From the NCBI RefSeq assembly GCF_027891095.1, contig NZ_JAQIIO010000001.1, positions 124,001 through 188,000 of the forward strand: 64,000 bases of DNA, given 5' to 3'. The notes beneath the pieces were generated by a model. That model did not search any database. It worked only from the letters and a program-made list of their open reading frames with translations, and had not been told where the DNA came from. The translations under genes were made by a program, and so were the position numbers. Shown here one piece after another: positions 17,871 through 27,410 of the stretch; the first letter of the stretch is position 1; each line of letters begins with the position of its first letter. The stretch is from Aliiroseovarius salicola. GTDB taxonomy: Bacteria; Pseudomonadota; Alphaproteobacteria; Rhodobacterales; Rhodobacteraceae.

Positions 17871-18449
17871 ATGCCGCGAGGGATTGCCCGCGATCACGAA
17901 GAAAAACGCGCTGCCATCCGCAAGGGGGCAGCGGCCTATTTCGCCGAGCATGGGTTCGACCGCGCCTCGATGACGGGAGCGGCCAAACATTGCGGCGTCT
18001 CGAAAGCGTTGATCTATCACTATTATGACAGCAAGGAAGCGCTGCTCTACGACATCCTCGACAATCACCTGTCATCCTTGGTGGAGGAAGTGGAAGCCGC
18101 CCCTGAAACCGACGGGTTACGTGGTCTCGTCCGGGCCATTCTGACCGCCTATAAGGGCGCAGATGCAGAGCACAAGTTGCAGCTCGACGCATTGTCGGTG
18201 CTGGAGCCGCAGCTGCAAAAGAACCTCTTTGATTTGCAACGTCGTCTGATCGACATGATGGGTGAGGCCCTGAAATCTGCCGCACCGGATGCATTGGAAG
18301 ATGGTGCAAAACTGCGCCCCGTCACAATGTCGGTATTCGGTATTCTCAACTGGTATTACATGTGGAACCGACCGGGGCAGGGGTTGAACCGTGAGGAATA
18401 TGCCGATCTGGTTACCGACATGCTTCTGGGTGGATTAAAGGCGCTTTAA
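17871..18449 (+). CDS. TetR family regulator of the paaIK cluster
   Basis: A 192-residue repressor starting three bases after paaK, so it is in the same transcript. The N-terminal helix-turn-helix is clear: YFAEHGFDRASMTGAAKHCGVSKALIYHYYDSKEALLYDIL (about residues 24-64). The C-terminal helical ligand domain is unassigned but, by position, probably binds phenylacetyl-CoA or a related thioester. The 14-base palindrome before paaI is the likely operator, giving negative autoregulation of paaI-paaK-tetR. It is a functional analogue of PaaR rather than of the GntR-type PaaX. Confidence 0.92.
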   Translation: MPRGIARDHEEKRAAIRKGAAAYFAEHGFDRASMTGAAKHCGVSKALIYHYYDSKEALLYDILDNHLSSLVEEVEAAPETDGLRGLVRAILTAYKGADAEHKLQLDALSVLEPQLQKNLFDLQRRLIDMMGEALKSAAPDALEDGAKLRPVTMSVFGILNWYYMWNRPGQGLNREEYADLVTDMLLGGLKAL

Positions 18450-18748
18450 CGCGCGCTCCTCCAGTCTGCTTTTCCGATTGAACCTGCGGGTGGAACCTAG
18501 CTGCAATAGAGCATTAGGTTTTCGAATTCATGACGCATTTTTTCGATACATGTCGCGTCAAGGCAAGGTCACGTCGCCCACGTATTGATTTCATCCAAGG
18601 TTTCGCTCACCCTAGGAAATGATCCGTTTTGGGGGCTTTGGTCCATCATGTCGGTTCGTCAGCCTACTCAAGCGTTTTTCGCTTTCTCTCATACGGGAAA
18701 ACCGTAAAGACAAACCGAAAAACGCTTTTACTTTTTGGAGGAATTCTC
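18450..18748. other. 299-base region before frmA, with an inverted repeat
   Basis: No gene was found. The left 200 bases show nothing convincing beyond a weak TTGATT hexamer near 18585. The right 80 bases hold the frmA leader hairpin described separately. Confidence 0.5.
18670..18727 (+). promoter_or_regulatory. foldable leader upstream of frmA
   Basis: A perfect 12-base inverted repeat, AAGCGTTTTTCG (18670-18681) and CGAAAAACGCTT (18716-18727), encloses a smaller hairpin TACGG-GAAAA-CCGTA. The outer right arm ends about 9 bases before the GGAGG ribosome site. As RNA it would place a nested stem directly upstream of translation. As DNA it could be an operator with widely spaced arms. No T-run follows, so it is not a terminator. 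Confidence 0.5.
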
Positions 18749-19861
<1,113 letters not shown>

Positions 19862-19886
19862 ACCGACCAAAGGCATCGAAATCTTG

Positions 19887-19912
19887 GGGGAGCCTTCGGG
19901 CTCCCCTTTTTT
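19887..19912 (+). terminator. rho-independent terminator after frmA
   Basis: Perfect GGGGAGCC/GGCTCCCC stem with a TTCG tetraloop and six Ts, 25 bases past the stop. Confidence 0.93.
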
Positions 19913-19976
19913 CATTGCTATGGATCACGCCAAACGCGACACCAAAGCGCCTTGTCAAAGGCAAGCAATTCGCTAG

Positions 19977-19993
19977 GTTTGAACACTTCTAGT
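19977..19993. promoter_or_regulatory. Irr-type iron control element before mbfA
   Basis: GTTTGAACACTTCTAGT matches the Irr box consensus TTTAGAA-N3-TTCTAAA at 10 of 14 defined positions. It overlaps the -10 side of a plausible promoter (TTGTCA at 19952-19957, TAGGTT at 19974-19979, 16-base spacer) and ends 13 bases before the mbfA start. Irr repression of mbfA is established in other alphaproteobacteria. Confidence 0.6.
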
Positions 19994-20006
19994 TCAGGAG
20001 TTCCCC

Positions 20007-20984
20007 ATGCTGTCCGGCACCCTCAATCGTCGTCGCTTCTCCGACCTCTCGGAGCAAGAGATCCTCGCATTGGCAATTTCAAACGAAGAAGATGATGCAC
20101 GGATTTATCGGCAGTATGCCGAGCTTCTGCGGGTCGATTACCCCTCTTCTGCCAAGGTGTTTGACGGCATGGCCGAAGAAGAGGACGAACACCGACGCAT
20201 TCTGATCGAGGCCCACAAATCCCGGTTCGGGGATGTGATCCCACTGATTCGGCGCGAGCATGTCGCCGGGTTTTACGCCCGCCGCCCCGTGTGGCTGGTA
20301 GAGAATCTGGGTCTCGAAACCATTCGTGCTGAAGCGCGCGAAATGGAGCGACAGGCAGAGCAGTTTTATCGCAAGGCCGCAGATCGCACATCTGATGCCG
20401 ACACACGCAAGTTGCTGGGCGACCTCGCAGCAGCCGAAGCCGATCACAGCGATGTTGCTGGACGCCTGGAAGCGGAGCACCTCGAAGACGATGCCCGCAG
20501 CGAAGAGGACGCGGACGCCCACCGCCAATTCATCCTGACCTGGGTTCAGCCCGGTCTGGCGGGCTTGATGGACGGGTCGGTATCAACCCTTGCACCAATT
20601 TTTGCCACCGCCTTTGCCACCCATGACACCCACACTACATTTCTGGTCGGGCTGGCTGCCTCGGTCGGTGCAGGGATCTCAATGGGTTTCACCGAAGCGG
20701 CGTCGGATGATGGGGAACTGTCCGGGCGCGGCAGCCCGGTCAAACGGGGTTTTGCCTCGGGCATCATGACAACATTAGGTGGCTTGGGCCACGCCCTTCC
20801 CTATCTGATCACAGACTTCTGGACCGCCACAACCATCGCCATCATCGTCGTGTTCATCGAACTTTGGGCCATCGTCTGGATTCAGAACCGCTTCATGCAA
20901 ACGCCATTTGCGCGCGCGACCATGCAGGTCGTGTTGGGCGGGGCATTGGTCTTTGCGGCGGGCGTACTGATCGGCGCCGGGTAG
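20007..20984 (+). CDS. mbfA: membrane-bound ferritin-like iron exporter MbfA
   Basis: A 325-residue fusion of an erythrin/ferritin-like domain (about residues 1-165) and a VIT1/CCC1-type membrane domain (about 170-325). The first part has paired Glu-rich helices with EEDDARIYRQYAELL and EEEDEHRRILIEAH as di-iron ligand regions, and later EREAMERQAEQFY-like and AAEADHSDVAGRLEAEH stretches. The membrane part has about five hydrophobic segments, the last being VVLGGALVFAAGVLIGAG. In studied relatives MbfA exports iron and protects against peroxide. An AGGAG site precedes the ATG, and the Irr-like box just upstream supports iron control. Confidence 0.92.
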   Translation: MLSGTLNRRRFSDLSEQEILALAISNEEDDARIYRQYAELLRVDYPSSAKVFDGMAEEEDEHRRILIEAHKSRFGDVIPLIRREHVAGFYARRPVWLVENLGLETIRAEAREMERQAEQFYRKAADRTSDADTRKLLGDLAAAEADHSDVAGRLEAEHLEDDARSEEDADAHRQFILTWVQPGLAGLMDGSVSTLAPIFATAFATHDTHTTFLVGLAASVGAGISMGFTEAASDDGELSGRGSPVKRGFASGIMTTLGGLGHALPYLITDFWTATTIAIIVVFIELWAIVWIQNRFMQTPFARATMQVVLGGALVFAAGVLIGAG

Positions 20985-21033
20985 AGCGAGCTTATGTAGA
21001 GACAGACCGACTGGAACACCCGTGCGCGAGTGA

Positions 21034-21774
21034 TCACGCTAAGTTCATGACCATCTCATAAAACACCTGATTTGCGCTGCGCGCATGGGGCAGGATATCG
21101 GGGCGAGATTCTGCCTTGAATAGGTCTTTCAGCCAATTCGCTGGATCCGCCACGACAGGCGGGATCAGGAATCCTTCGAACTTGCTGGAATACGGCAGAC
21201 ACAAGACACGTCGGCCAAGACACATGCCCCAATATACCCCGTGATATGAGTTGGTCACGATGGTCGCGCCAGAAGCCAGAAACTCCAACGTCTCATCGAG
21301 CGTACCCCCATGGTTGCCGCGCGATGGGATGCCATCGGGTTTCTGTAATCCATCCGACTTGCGATCATGGGTGAACAGGACCACATCATGGCTTGGCTGC
21401 GGGGGGGCATCAAAGAAAGGTGACATCGCGCTAGGGCATGGCACATGAGCGATGCCCGGAAGGCCGAGATCCCGACTGGAGATCAAAGTGAACAAGCCTT
21501 GCAGCGCTTGAAAATGCGTGGTTTTCACGCGCTTTTGGGTCATCCCAATGCCCCAGATCACACGGGCCCGCGCATCCGGACTGTGGTAAAGCCCTCCATC
21601 AAGGCACTGCTGCGCCACCTGCCCTCCTCCAAACACAACGACATCGCAGGCTGGTACATCTTCACCAAAGTTCTGAAATACAGACGGCCCGAAATCGAAC
21701 CAAAGGCCGGGGCTGCAATTCTCATCGCCCACATTGCCACTGCCGCGTCGGTGTTGAAATACGAATGAAGTCAT
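21034..21774 (-). CDS. polysaccharide pyruvyl transferase family protein
   Basis: A 246-residue protein of the family that adds pyruvyl ketals to exopolysaccharide sugars or reduces related substrates. The N-terminal GSGNVGDENCSPG and the C-terminal NSYHGVYWGMCLGRRVLCLPYSSKF are the recognisable family blocks, with FGGG between. The start at 21774 (MTSFVFQH) removes a 14-residue unlikely extension; the ribosome site is weak. It is shorter than many relatives. No glycosyltransferase or export gene lies beside it, so the acceptor is unknown. Confidence 0.8.
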   Translation of the reverse strand: MTSFVFQHRRGSGNVGDENCSPGLWFDFGPSVFQNFGEDVPACDVVVFGGGQVAQQCLDGGLYHSPDARARVIWGIGMTQKRVKTTHFQALQGLFTLISSRDLGLPGIAHVPCPSAMSPFFDAPPQPSHDVVLFTHDRKSDGLQKPDGIPSRGNHGGTLDETLEFLASGATIVTNSYHGVYWGMCLGRRVLCLPYSSKFEGFLIPPVVADPANWLKDLFKAESRPDILPHARSANQVFYEMVMNLA

Positions 21775-21891
21775 GGCCAAGTGGTGGCAGAGGAAGAGCA
21801 ATGTCGTCAATCCCACAATTCTACTTATGCTGGTCTGAGCATATGGCCTTTTACGGTTCTAATTACCGTCGATCTGCGATAGCCCGGTTTT

Positions 21892-22818
21892 ATGATTGAT
21901 GTGCTGCTCCAGACCCTTCCCTTCTTTGCCCTAATTGGGCTTGGGTTCGGTGCCGCAGCGCGCGGTTTCTTTCCGCCGATCGCAACAGCCTATCTGACCC
22001 GTTTCGTGTTCTACTTCGCCCTGTCAGCGATGCTGTTTCGCTTCTCTGCCAACCTGACGCTGGCCGAAGTGATCAACTGGCCTTTTATTTGGGCCTATGT
22101 CGCTGGGGGCGCCGTGGTCTACGTCTTGGCAACCCTCATTGCGCTGATCCGAAAGGTCGGCGTCGAAGAAGCCGCGGTCGAAGCGCAATGCGCGGTGATC
22201 GGAAATACCGGCTTTCTCGGCGTCCCCATGTTGGCGCTTCTGCTGGGAGAAGCGGCCATTGGTCCGGTCATGCTGGTTTTGGCAGTGGATCTGTTTGTCT
22301 TTGGCAGCCTGATCGTGATCCTCATCACAGGGCACAGAGATGGGCGGGTCAGCCCGGCCATCCTGTCAACGATTGGCAAAGGGTTGGTGACCAACCCAAT
22401 GATCGTTTCCATCGCCTTGGGATTTGCCTGGTCCGCCACAAATTGGGCTCTTCCCGCACCCATCGACCGGTTTCTTGAGATCCTGTCAGGGGCCTCTACT
22501 CCCGGGGCACTTTTTGCCATCGGGGCGTCCCTCGCAGTCAAATCCGCTGAGCGCTTGTCTGTGGCCTCATGGCTCAGTTTTGCCAAACTGGTTCTGCACC
22601 CGGCTGCTGTCGCTTTCTTCGCCCTGATGGTCTTTGACGTCGCGACCTATCCAGCAGGCGTAATGATCGCCGCTGCGGGTCTGCCGGTTGCTGGAAACGT
22701 CTTTATTCTCGCCCAACACTATGGCGTTGCGCCGCATCGCGTTTCAGCCTCCATATTGGTATCGACAGTCCTGTCGATTCTGACCGTCTCTGCCATTATC
22801 TCCTGGATAAGCTCATGA
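21892..22818 (+). CDS. AEC (auxin efflux carrier) family transporter
   Basis: A 308-residue inner-membrane carrier with about ten hydrophobic segments. It has the AEC-type N-terminus LLQTLPFFALIGLGFGAA, the mid-protein NTGFLGVPMLALLLGE that is characteristic of the family, and the ending VAGNVFILAQHYGVAPHRVSASILVSTVLSIL. Family members export organic acids or related anions. The stop overlaps the NnrS start (ATGA), so the pair forms an operon. A decayed fragment of a second AEC carrier lies at 46158-46300. Confidence 0.9.
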   Translation: MIDVLLQTLPFFALIGLGFGAAARGFFPPIATAYLTRFVFYFALSAMLFRFSANLTLAEVINWPFIWAYVAGGAVVYVLATLIALIRKVGVEEAAVEAQCAVIGNTGFLGVPMLALLLGEAAIGPVMLVLAVDLFVFGSLIVILITGHRDGRVSPAILSTIGKGLVTNPMIVSIALGFAWSATNWALPAPIDRFLEILSGASTPGALFAIGASLAVKSAERLSVASWLSFAKLVLHPAAVAFFALMVFDVATYPAGVMIAAAGLPVAGNVFILAQHYGVAPHRVSASILVSTVLSILTVSAIISWISS

Positions 22819-23927
22819 TCCTTCTGACCGGCGCCTATCGCCTGTTTTTCCCCGCCGCAGGCCTGTTCGCCGGGCTCGCGATTCCTCTTTGGCTTGTTCT
22901 CTTCATGGGGGCCGCAGAAGGTATGAGCGACCCCTTCTTGTGGCATCAGCACGAGATGCTGTTTGGTTATCTGCCTGCCGCCGCTGCTGGTTTTCTGTTT
23001 ACTGCCATCCCAAACTGGACCCGTCGCGACGCATTGCCACCCGTTGGTATCGCGCTTTTGTTTGCCCTTTGGCTGGCCGGTCGCGTGGGAATGTTCGTGG
23101 ATCCCGAGGCCCTGTCTTCTCAGATCATCGCACTTCTGTTCTTGCCCGTGGTCGCGGGGCTGGCCCTGGGCGAACTGGTGCTGGCAAACAATCGCCGCAA
23201 CTTCGTCGTCGCCGGGGTCATATTTGCTCTGGCCCTTGCACAGGCAACCTTCCTTTGGATGGATGCAGATATCGGGCTGACAGCGGGGTTTGCGCTTAGT
23301 GTCATCCTGATGGTGCATATTGGTGGGCGTGTGACTCCGGCCTTTAGCCGCAACTGGTTGAAGAAACGTGGAGCACCCAAGCTGCCTGCCTCTTTTGGCA
23401 CCATTGATCAGGCAGCAATCACTCTGACGGTTGCGGCCGCCATCAGCTGGGTTGCGCTTGGCGCAACTGTTGTTACAGGTGCACTCGCTGCCGCCGCGAC
23501 CGCATCCCTTGCATTACGGCTGTCACGCTGGTGTGGCCTATCGGTCTGGTCCGAACCGCTTCTTTTTGCCCAACACGCGGCCTACGCGTGGCTGGTGATT
23601 TCCATGGCGCTGCTGGCCATGGCGGGATTGGGAGATCTGGCGACCGGCAGTCAAATTCGTCACGCTATAGGCGCCGGCGCAATCGGTTCGATGACCGTGA
23701 TTGTGATGTTAAGGGCAATTCTAGGTCATTCAGGCCGACCCATAGAAGGCCGCCCAATTGATATCGCGATTTTCCTTTGTTTGCATATGGGGGCTGCAAT
23801 GCGGGTATCTGCTGATTGGTTCGGCACGCCGATAGGAATGATCCACGGGGGCGGAACACTTTGGGCTCTGGGCATGGTCCTTTTTGCGATCCGCGCATTC
23901 CCCATTGCAATCGCGCCCCGGCTTTAG
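22815..23927 (+). CDS. NnrS family haem-copper membrane protein
   Basis: A 370-residue protein with about twelve membrane segments. It opens with YRLFFPAAGLFAGLAIPLW and the conserved WHQHEMLFGYLPAAAAGFL (about residues 41-60), and later has GGRVTPAFSRNWL, all NnrS features. NnrS proteins bind haem and copper and ease nitric oxide stress in other proteobacteria. Here the gene is coupled to an AEC carrier and precedes fghA by 50 bases. No denitrification genes are in the window, so the link to NO is by family knowledge only. Confidence 0.9.
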   Translation: MILLTGAYRLFFPAAGLFAGLAIPLWLVLFMGAAEGMSDPFLWHQHEMLFGYLPAAAAGFLFTAIPNWTRRDALPPVGIALLFALWLAGRVGMFVDPEALSSQIIALLFLPVVAGLALGELVLANNRRNFVVAGVIFALALAQATFLWMDADIGLTAGFALSVILMVHIGGRVTPAFSRNWLKKRGAPKLPASFGTIDQAAITLTVAAAISWVALGATVVTGALAAAATASLALRLSRWCGLSVWSEPLLFAQHAAYAWLVISMALLAMAGLGDLATGSQIRHAIGAGAIGSMTVIVMLRAILGHSGRPIEGRPIDIAIFLCLHMGAAMRVSADWFGTPIGMIHGGGTLWALGMVLFAIRAFPIAIAPRL

Positions 23928-23976
23928 TTAGCTCTCACAGAACCGTATCACCCAAACCACATCACCAAGGAGCGCG

Positions 23977-24810
23977 ATGATGGAAATCCAATCGGAAAAC
24001 GCCTGTTTCGGCGGCGTACAGGGCGTTTATACCCACGCATCCAAAGCCACCGGCACCGACATGACTTTTGGTCTGTTCCAACCGGCAGAAGCACAGGACG
24101 GTCCGGTGCCAGTCCTGTGGTATTTGTCGGGCCTGACCTGCACCCACGAAAACGCGATGACCAAGGCAGGTGCTCAGGCTTGGGCGGCCAATGAGGGAGT
24201 CGCGCTAATATTCCCTGACACCTCACCTCGCGGAGAAGGTGTGGCGGATGACGACGCTTACGACCTCGGCCAGGGAGCCGGGTTTTATGTGAATGCCACC
24301 GAGAATCCTTGGGCACCACATTTCAACATGTGGGACTATGTGACCGAGGATCTGCCGGAATTAGTGTTCAACGAATTTGCACTGGACGCCGACCGGCAGG
24401 GGATCACGGGTCATTCGATGGGCGGGCACGGTGCATTGACCATCGCCATGACCATGCCCGAGCGCTTCCGTTCCGTGTCGGCTTTTTCGCCGATCTGCAA
24501 CCCGACGGCGTCAGATTGGGGTCGCAAACAGCTGGGCGCCTATCTGGGTGGGGACAACACCAAATGGGTTGCCCACGATGCAAGCCTTCTGATGAAGAAC
24601 AACGGGTTTGAAGGTCCGATGCTGATCGACACAGGCACCAAGGATCAATTCATCGACTTGCTGAAACCCGAAGCGTTGGCCAATGCCATTGCGTCACGGC
24701 GCCAGCAAGCGATCTTCCGCATGCAGCCGGGCTACGATCACAGCTATTTCTTTGTCTCAAGCTTCATGGAAGACCATGTGAGTTTCCACGCAGAAGCGCT
24801 TTACGCGTGA
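23977..24810 (+). CDS. fghA: S-formylglutathione hydrolase
   Basis: Hydrolyses S-formylglutathione to formate and glutathione, the step after FrmA. The 277-residue esterase-D-type alpha/beta hydrolase has the oxyanion block [10 protein letters not shown] (about 50-59), nucleophile Ser147 in [10 protein letters not shown], an acidic residue near TGTKDQF, and the catalytic histidine in PGYDHSYFF. Tandem ATGs at 23977 and 23980 follow AAGGAG. The YaiI-family gene starts on its stop codon (GTGA overlap). Confidence 0.95.
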   Translation: MMEIQSENACFGGVQGVYTHASKATGTDMTFGLFQPAEAQDGPVPVLWYLSGLTCTHENAMTKAGAQAWAANEGVALIFPDTSPRGEGVADDDAYDLGQGAGFYVNATENPWAPHFNMWDYVTEDLPELVFNEFALDADRQGITGHSMGGHGALTIAMTMPERFRSVSAFSPICNPTASDWGRKQLGAYLGGDNTKWVAHDASLLMKNNGFEGPMLIDTGTKDQFIDLLKPEALANAIASRRQQAIFRMQPGYDHSYFFVSSFMEDHVSFHAEALYA

Positions 24811-25262
24811 TCTATGTCGATGCAGATGCCTGCCCGGTGAAAGCCGAGGCCGAGGCGGTGGCCACGCGTCATCGCCTCAAGATCTTCTTTGTCTCAAATG
24901 GAGGCCTGCGTCCTTCGCAAAACCCGTTGGTTGAGATGATCTATGTTCCGGACGGGCCGGATGTGGCGGATATGTGGATTGCCGATCGGGCGGGTCCCGG
25001 GGATGTGGTCATCACGGGTGACATCCCTCTCGCTGCAAAATGCGTTGAAGCTGGCGCACAGGTGTTGCGGCCCAACGGAGAGCCGCTCACGGAAAAGAAC
25101 ATAGGTCAGCAACTGGCCACCCGTGATCTCATGACCGACCTGCGCGCAGCGGATCCATTCCGTCAGGGTGGCGGGCGCCCCTTTTCAAAGGCAGATCGTT
25201 CTCGATTCCGGGATGCTCTTGAACAGGCGGCTCGCCGTGCGCAAGCTTCGCGCCCTAAATAA
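24807..25262 (+). CDS. YaiI/YqxD family protein (DUF188)
   Basis: A 151-residue protein of the DUF188 family, related to PIN-like nucleases in fold. The family N-terminus [15 protein letters not shown] and the [27 protein letters not shown] stretch, with conserved acidic residues, are both present. The start is GTG overlapping the fghA stop by four bases, indicating coupled translation. The family has no proven activity. The conserved acidic residues suggest metal-dependent nuclease chemistry, which is inference. Confidence 0.9.
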   Translation: MIYVDADACPVKAEAEAVATRHRLKIFFVSNGGLRPSQNPLVEMIYVPDGPDVADMWIADRAGPGDVVITGDIPLAAKCVEAGAQVLRPNGEPLTEKNIGQQLATRDLMTDLRAADPFRQGGGRPFSKADRSRFRDALEQAARRAQASRPK

Positions 25263-25376
25263 CGCTGCGCGTAAAACACGGGGTAAATTCCCAATTTTTT
25301 CCCCTTATCCCACCCAGTGATATCCTGTTTCGTGAAATGCAACAGAGCGGAAGCTCGGATCACAAGCGGGGAAGTC

Positions 25377-25652
25377 ATGGAACTTATTATCAGTCTTATC
25401 GCAGGCGCTGTCGGTGGCAACGTGGCGGGCAAAACCGTCAGTTCAATCAACCAAGGCACCCTGATCAATTCGATCGCGGGTATCGTCGGAGGCGGCGTTG
25501 GCGGACAGATCCTTTCGATGATCGGTGCGGGCGCGCTTTCAGGCGGCGGCATGGATTTGATGGGCATCATTGGCCAATTGGCATCGGGTGGTGTTGGTGG
25601 AGGTGCCTTGCTTGCCATTGTCAGCGTGATCAAAAACGCGATGTCCAAATAA
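25377..25652 (+). CDS. small glycine-zipper membrane protein
   Basis: A 91-residue, Gly/Ala/Ile-rich protein with GAVGGNVAGKT, GIVGGGVGGQIL and GVGGGALLAIV repeats of small residues at four-residue spacing. It has two to three hydrophobic stretches and only a few charged residues. The ATG at 25377 follows GGGGAAG; an extension to 25317 is unlikely. Similar short Gly-rich proteins are known in Rhodobacteraceae as hypothetical proteins. It may insert in the membrane and oligomerise, but no function can be given. It is followed by its own terminator. Confidence 0.75.
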   Translation: MELIISLIAGAVGGNVAGKTVSSINQGTLINSIAGIVGGGVGGQILSMIGAGALSGGGMDLMGIIGQLASGGVGGGALLAIVSVIKNAMSK

Positions 25653-25710
25653 AACCATCAACGAGTTTATCGAGTGTTGTTTTAAGCAGAAGTTGGGTAG
25701 CGAGTGCGGG

Positions 25711-25733
25711 GGGGGCTGATGCCCCCTTTTTTT
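25711..25733 (+). terminator. rho-independent terminator after the glycine-zipper gene
   Basis: GGGGGC-TGAT-GCCCCC stem followed by seven Ts. It also separates this gene from the convergent LysE gene. Confidence 0.9.
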
Positions 25734-25751
25734 GCTCAGGCAAACAACCCG

Positions 25752-26393
25752 TCAGGTGCGCCGCGCCGCCTCTACGAGAGCCTGCCCCAGAATAACCGTA
25801 CCTGCAGCCCCGATCACACCACCTGCCACTCGGTTTAGGCGCAATAGTGCAGTCGGGCTTTTCATCCACCCCCGCGCCTTGGCCGCCAAAAAAGCGTAGG
25901 GTGTAAGCGTGCTGAAGAGAACCAAGATTGTCAGCGCCGACAGTTCAGCCCATGACAGAAAGCTGATGATTTCCAAATCCACGACGGTTGGCAATAGGGC
26001 GAGGTAAAAGACAATCGCCTTGGGATTGGAGAGCGTGACTGCGATCCCACCAAGAAAAGCCTTGGCTGTTCCACGCCCCTTTTGCTTATGCACCTGGGTC
26101 ACACCAACCTCGCTGCACCAGAATTTGTAGGCCAGATAGATGAGATATAATCCACCAAGGAGTTTGACCGCGATGAAGGCACCTGAAAAAACTTTGGCGA
26201 TAGCAGCGAGGCCTACAATAGCCACCGTCAGATAGATCAAGTCACCTATTGCAATACCGGCAAGCATATACATCGCAATACGGAACCCACCGCCGAGAGA
26301 TTGACCCACCAGAGCAGCAATGCCTGGGCCGGGGATCACAGCGGCAATGGACAGAGCAATTGCATAGGTGAGAAGCGGAGCTATGCTTTCCAT
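25752..26393 (-). CDS. LysE family amino acid exporter
   Basis: A 213-residue inner-membrane protein with about six hydrophobic segments. The LysE/RhtB signature is seen in the N-terminal IPGPGIAALVGQSLGGGFR and in AFLGGIAVTLSNPKAIVFYLALLP. The start at 26393 (MESIAPLL) is preferred because 11 extra upstream residues are Cys-rich and non-hydrophobic. Family members export basic amino acids, homoserine or threonine; the exact substrate is unknown. It is divergent from sseA. Confidence 0.9.
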   Translation of the reverse strand: MESIAPLLTYAIALSIAAVIPGPGIAALVGQSLGGGFRIAMYMLAGIAIGDLIYLTVAIVGLAAIAKVFSGAFIAVKLLGGLYLIYLAYKFWCSEVGVTQVHKQKGRGTAKAFLGGIAVTLSNPKAIVFYLALLPTVVDLEIISFLSWAELSALTILVLFSTLTPYAFLAAKARGWMKSPTALLRLNRVAGGVIGAAGTVILGQALVEAARRT

Positions 26394-26551
26394 TTGCGGG
26401 AGCCTCTTGTCAAAACACACGCACATTAGCTTCCACCTTCCAAGCCAACAAGATAAATGGCACGCTTTTTGGCCGGTTTCTTCTCCTCATCCCTTGCCTA
26501 ACCACGCCTCGCTTTGTAGGCATAAACCGACACATCAAAGAGGGCCTTCTC

Positions 26552-27406
26552 ATGCCGCATAGCGACCCGAAAACCCTTGTTTCGACCGAATGGCTTGAAA
26601 CCCATCTGAAAGATCCGGACCTGCGGGTGATTGATGCCAGCTGGTATCTTCCCGATATGGGACGCGCCGGAAAAGCCGAGTATGACGCAGATCATATTCC
26701 CGGCGCACGGTTTTTCGACATAGACGAAATCGCCGACCTGCGCTCCAATCTGCCCCACACCGTGCCCCCGGTTGAAAAGTTCATGTCGCGAATGCGCGCG
26801 ATGGGCATTGGGGACGGACATCAGGTGGTGGTCTATGACGGCATGGGCATGTTCTCGGCCGCGCGCGTCTGGTGGATGTTTCGCCTGATGGGCAAGATGG
26901 ATATTGCCGTGCTGGATGGGGGTTTCCCGAAGTGGAAGGCCGAGGGGCGCCCGATTGAAGACCTGCCACCGGTCGTCCGCGACCGTCACATGACAGTCAG
27001 TCGACAGGCCCACATGATCAAGGATGTGACCCAGGTGGCCGCAGCTTCAAAACTGGGTGATTACGAAATCATCGACGCCCGTTCGCCAGAACGGTTCCGC
27101 GGCGAAGCCCCAGAGCCGCGTGAAGGAATGCGCGTAGGCCACATTCCGAATTCGAAAAACCTGCCCTTTGGCAACTTGTTCAATGCCGATGGCACCATGA
27201 AGGACAAAGCGGGCATCCGCGATGCCTTCAATGCGTCCAAAGTGGACCTCGACAAACCTGCAATCTTGTCCTGTGGCTCGGGCGTGACCGCCTGTATTCT
27301 GGCTCTGGCCATGGAACGCATTGGCCATAATCGCCACGCTGTCTATGACGGAAGCTGGTCGGAATGGGGCATGTATAATGACCTGAAAGTCGCAACCGGA
27401 GAATAA
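26552..27406 (+). CDS. sseA: 3-mercaptopyruvate sulfurtransferase
   Basis: A 284-residue protein of two rhodanese domains. The first, inactive domain covers about residues 10-130, with EYDADHIPGARFFDIDEIAD. The second has DARSPERFRGEAPEPREGMRVGHIP and the catalytic loop SCGSGVTAC with the persulfide-forming Cys near 241. The CGSGVTA loop is the mark of mercaptopyruvate rather than thiosulfate specificity. It transfers sulfur from 3-mercaptopyruvate, a product of cysteine transamination. An aminotransferase begins four bases after its stop, which fits that supply. Confidence 0.94.
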   Translation: MPHSDPKTLVSTEWLETHLKDPDLRVIDASWYLPDMGRAGKAEYDADHIPGARFFDIDEIADLRSNLPHTVPPVEKFMSRMRAMGIGDGHQVVVYDGMGMFSAARVWWMFRLMGKMDIAVLDGGFPKWKAEGRPIEDLPPVVRDRHMTVSRQAHMIKDVTQVAAASKLGDYEIIDARSPERFRGEAPEPREGMRVGHIPNSKNLPFGNLFNADGTMKDKAGIRDAFNASKVDLDKPAILSCGSGVTACILALAMERIGHNRHAVYDGSWSEWGMYNDLKVATGE

Positions 27407-27410
27407 CGCG

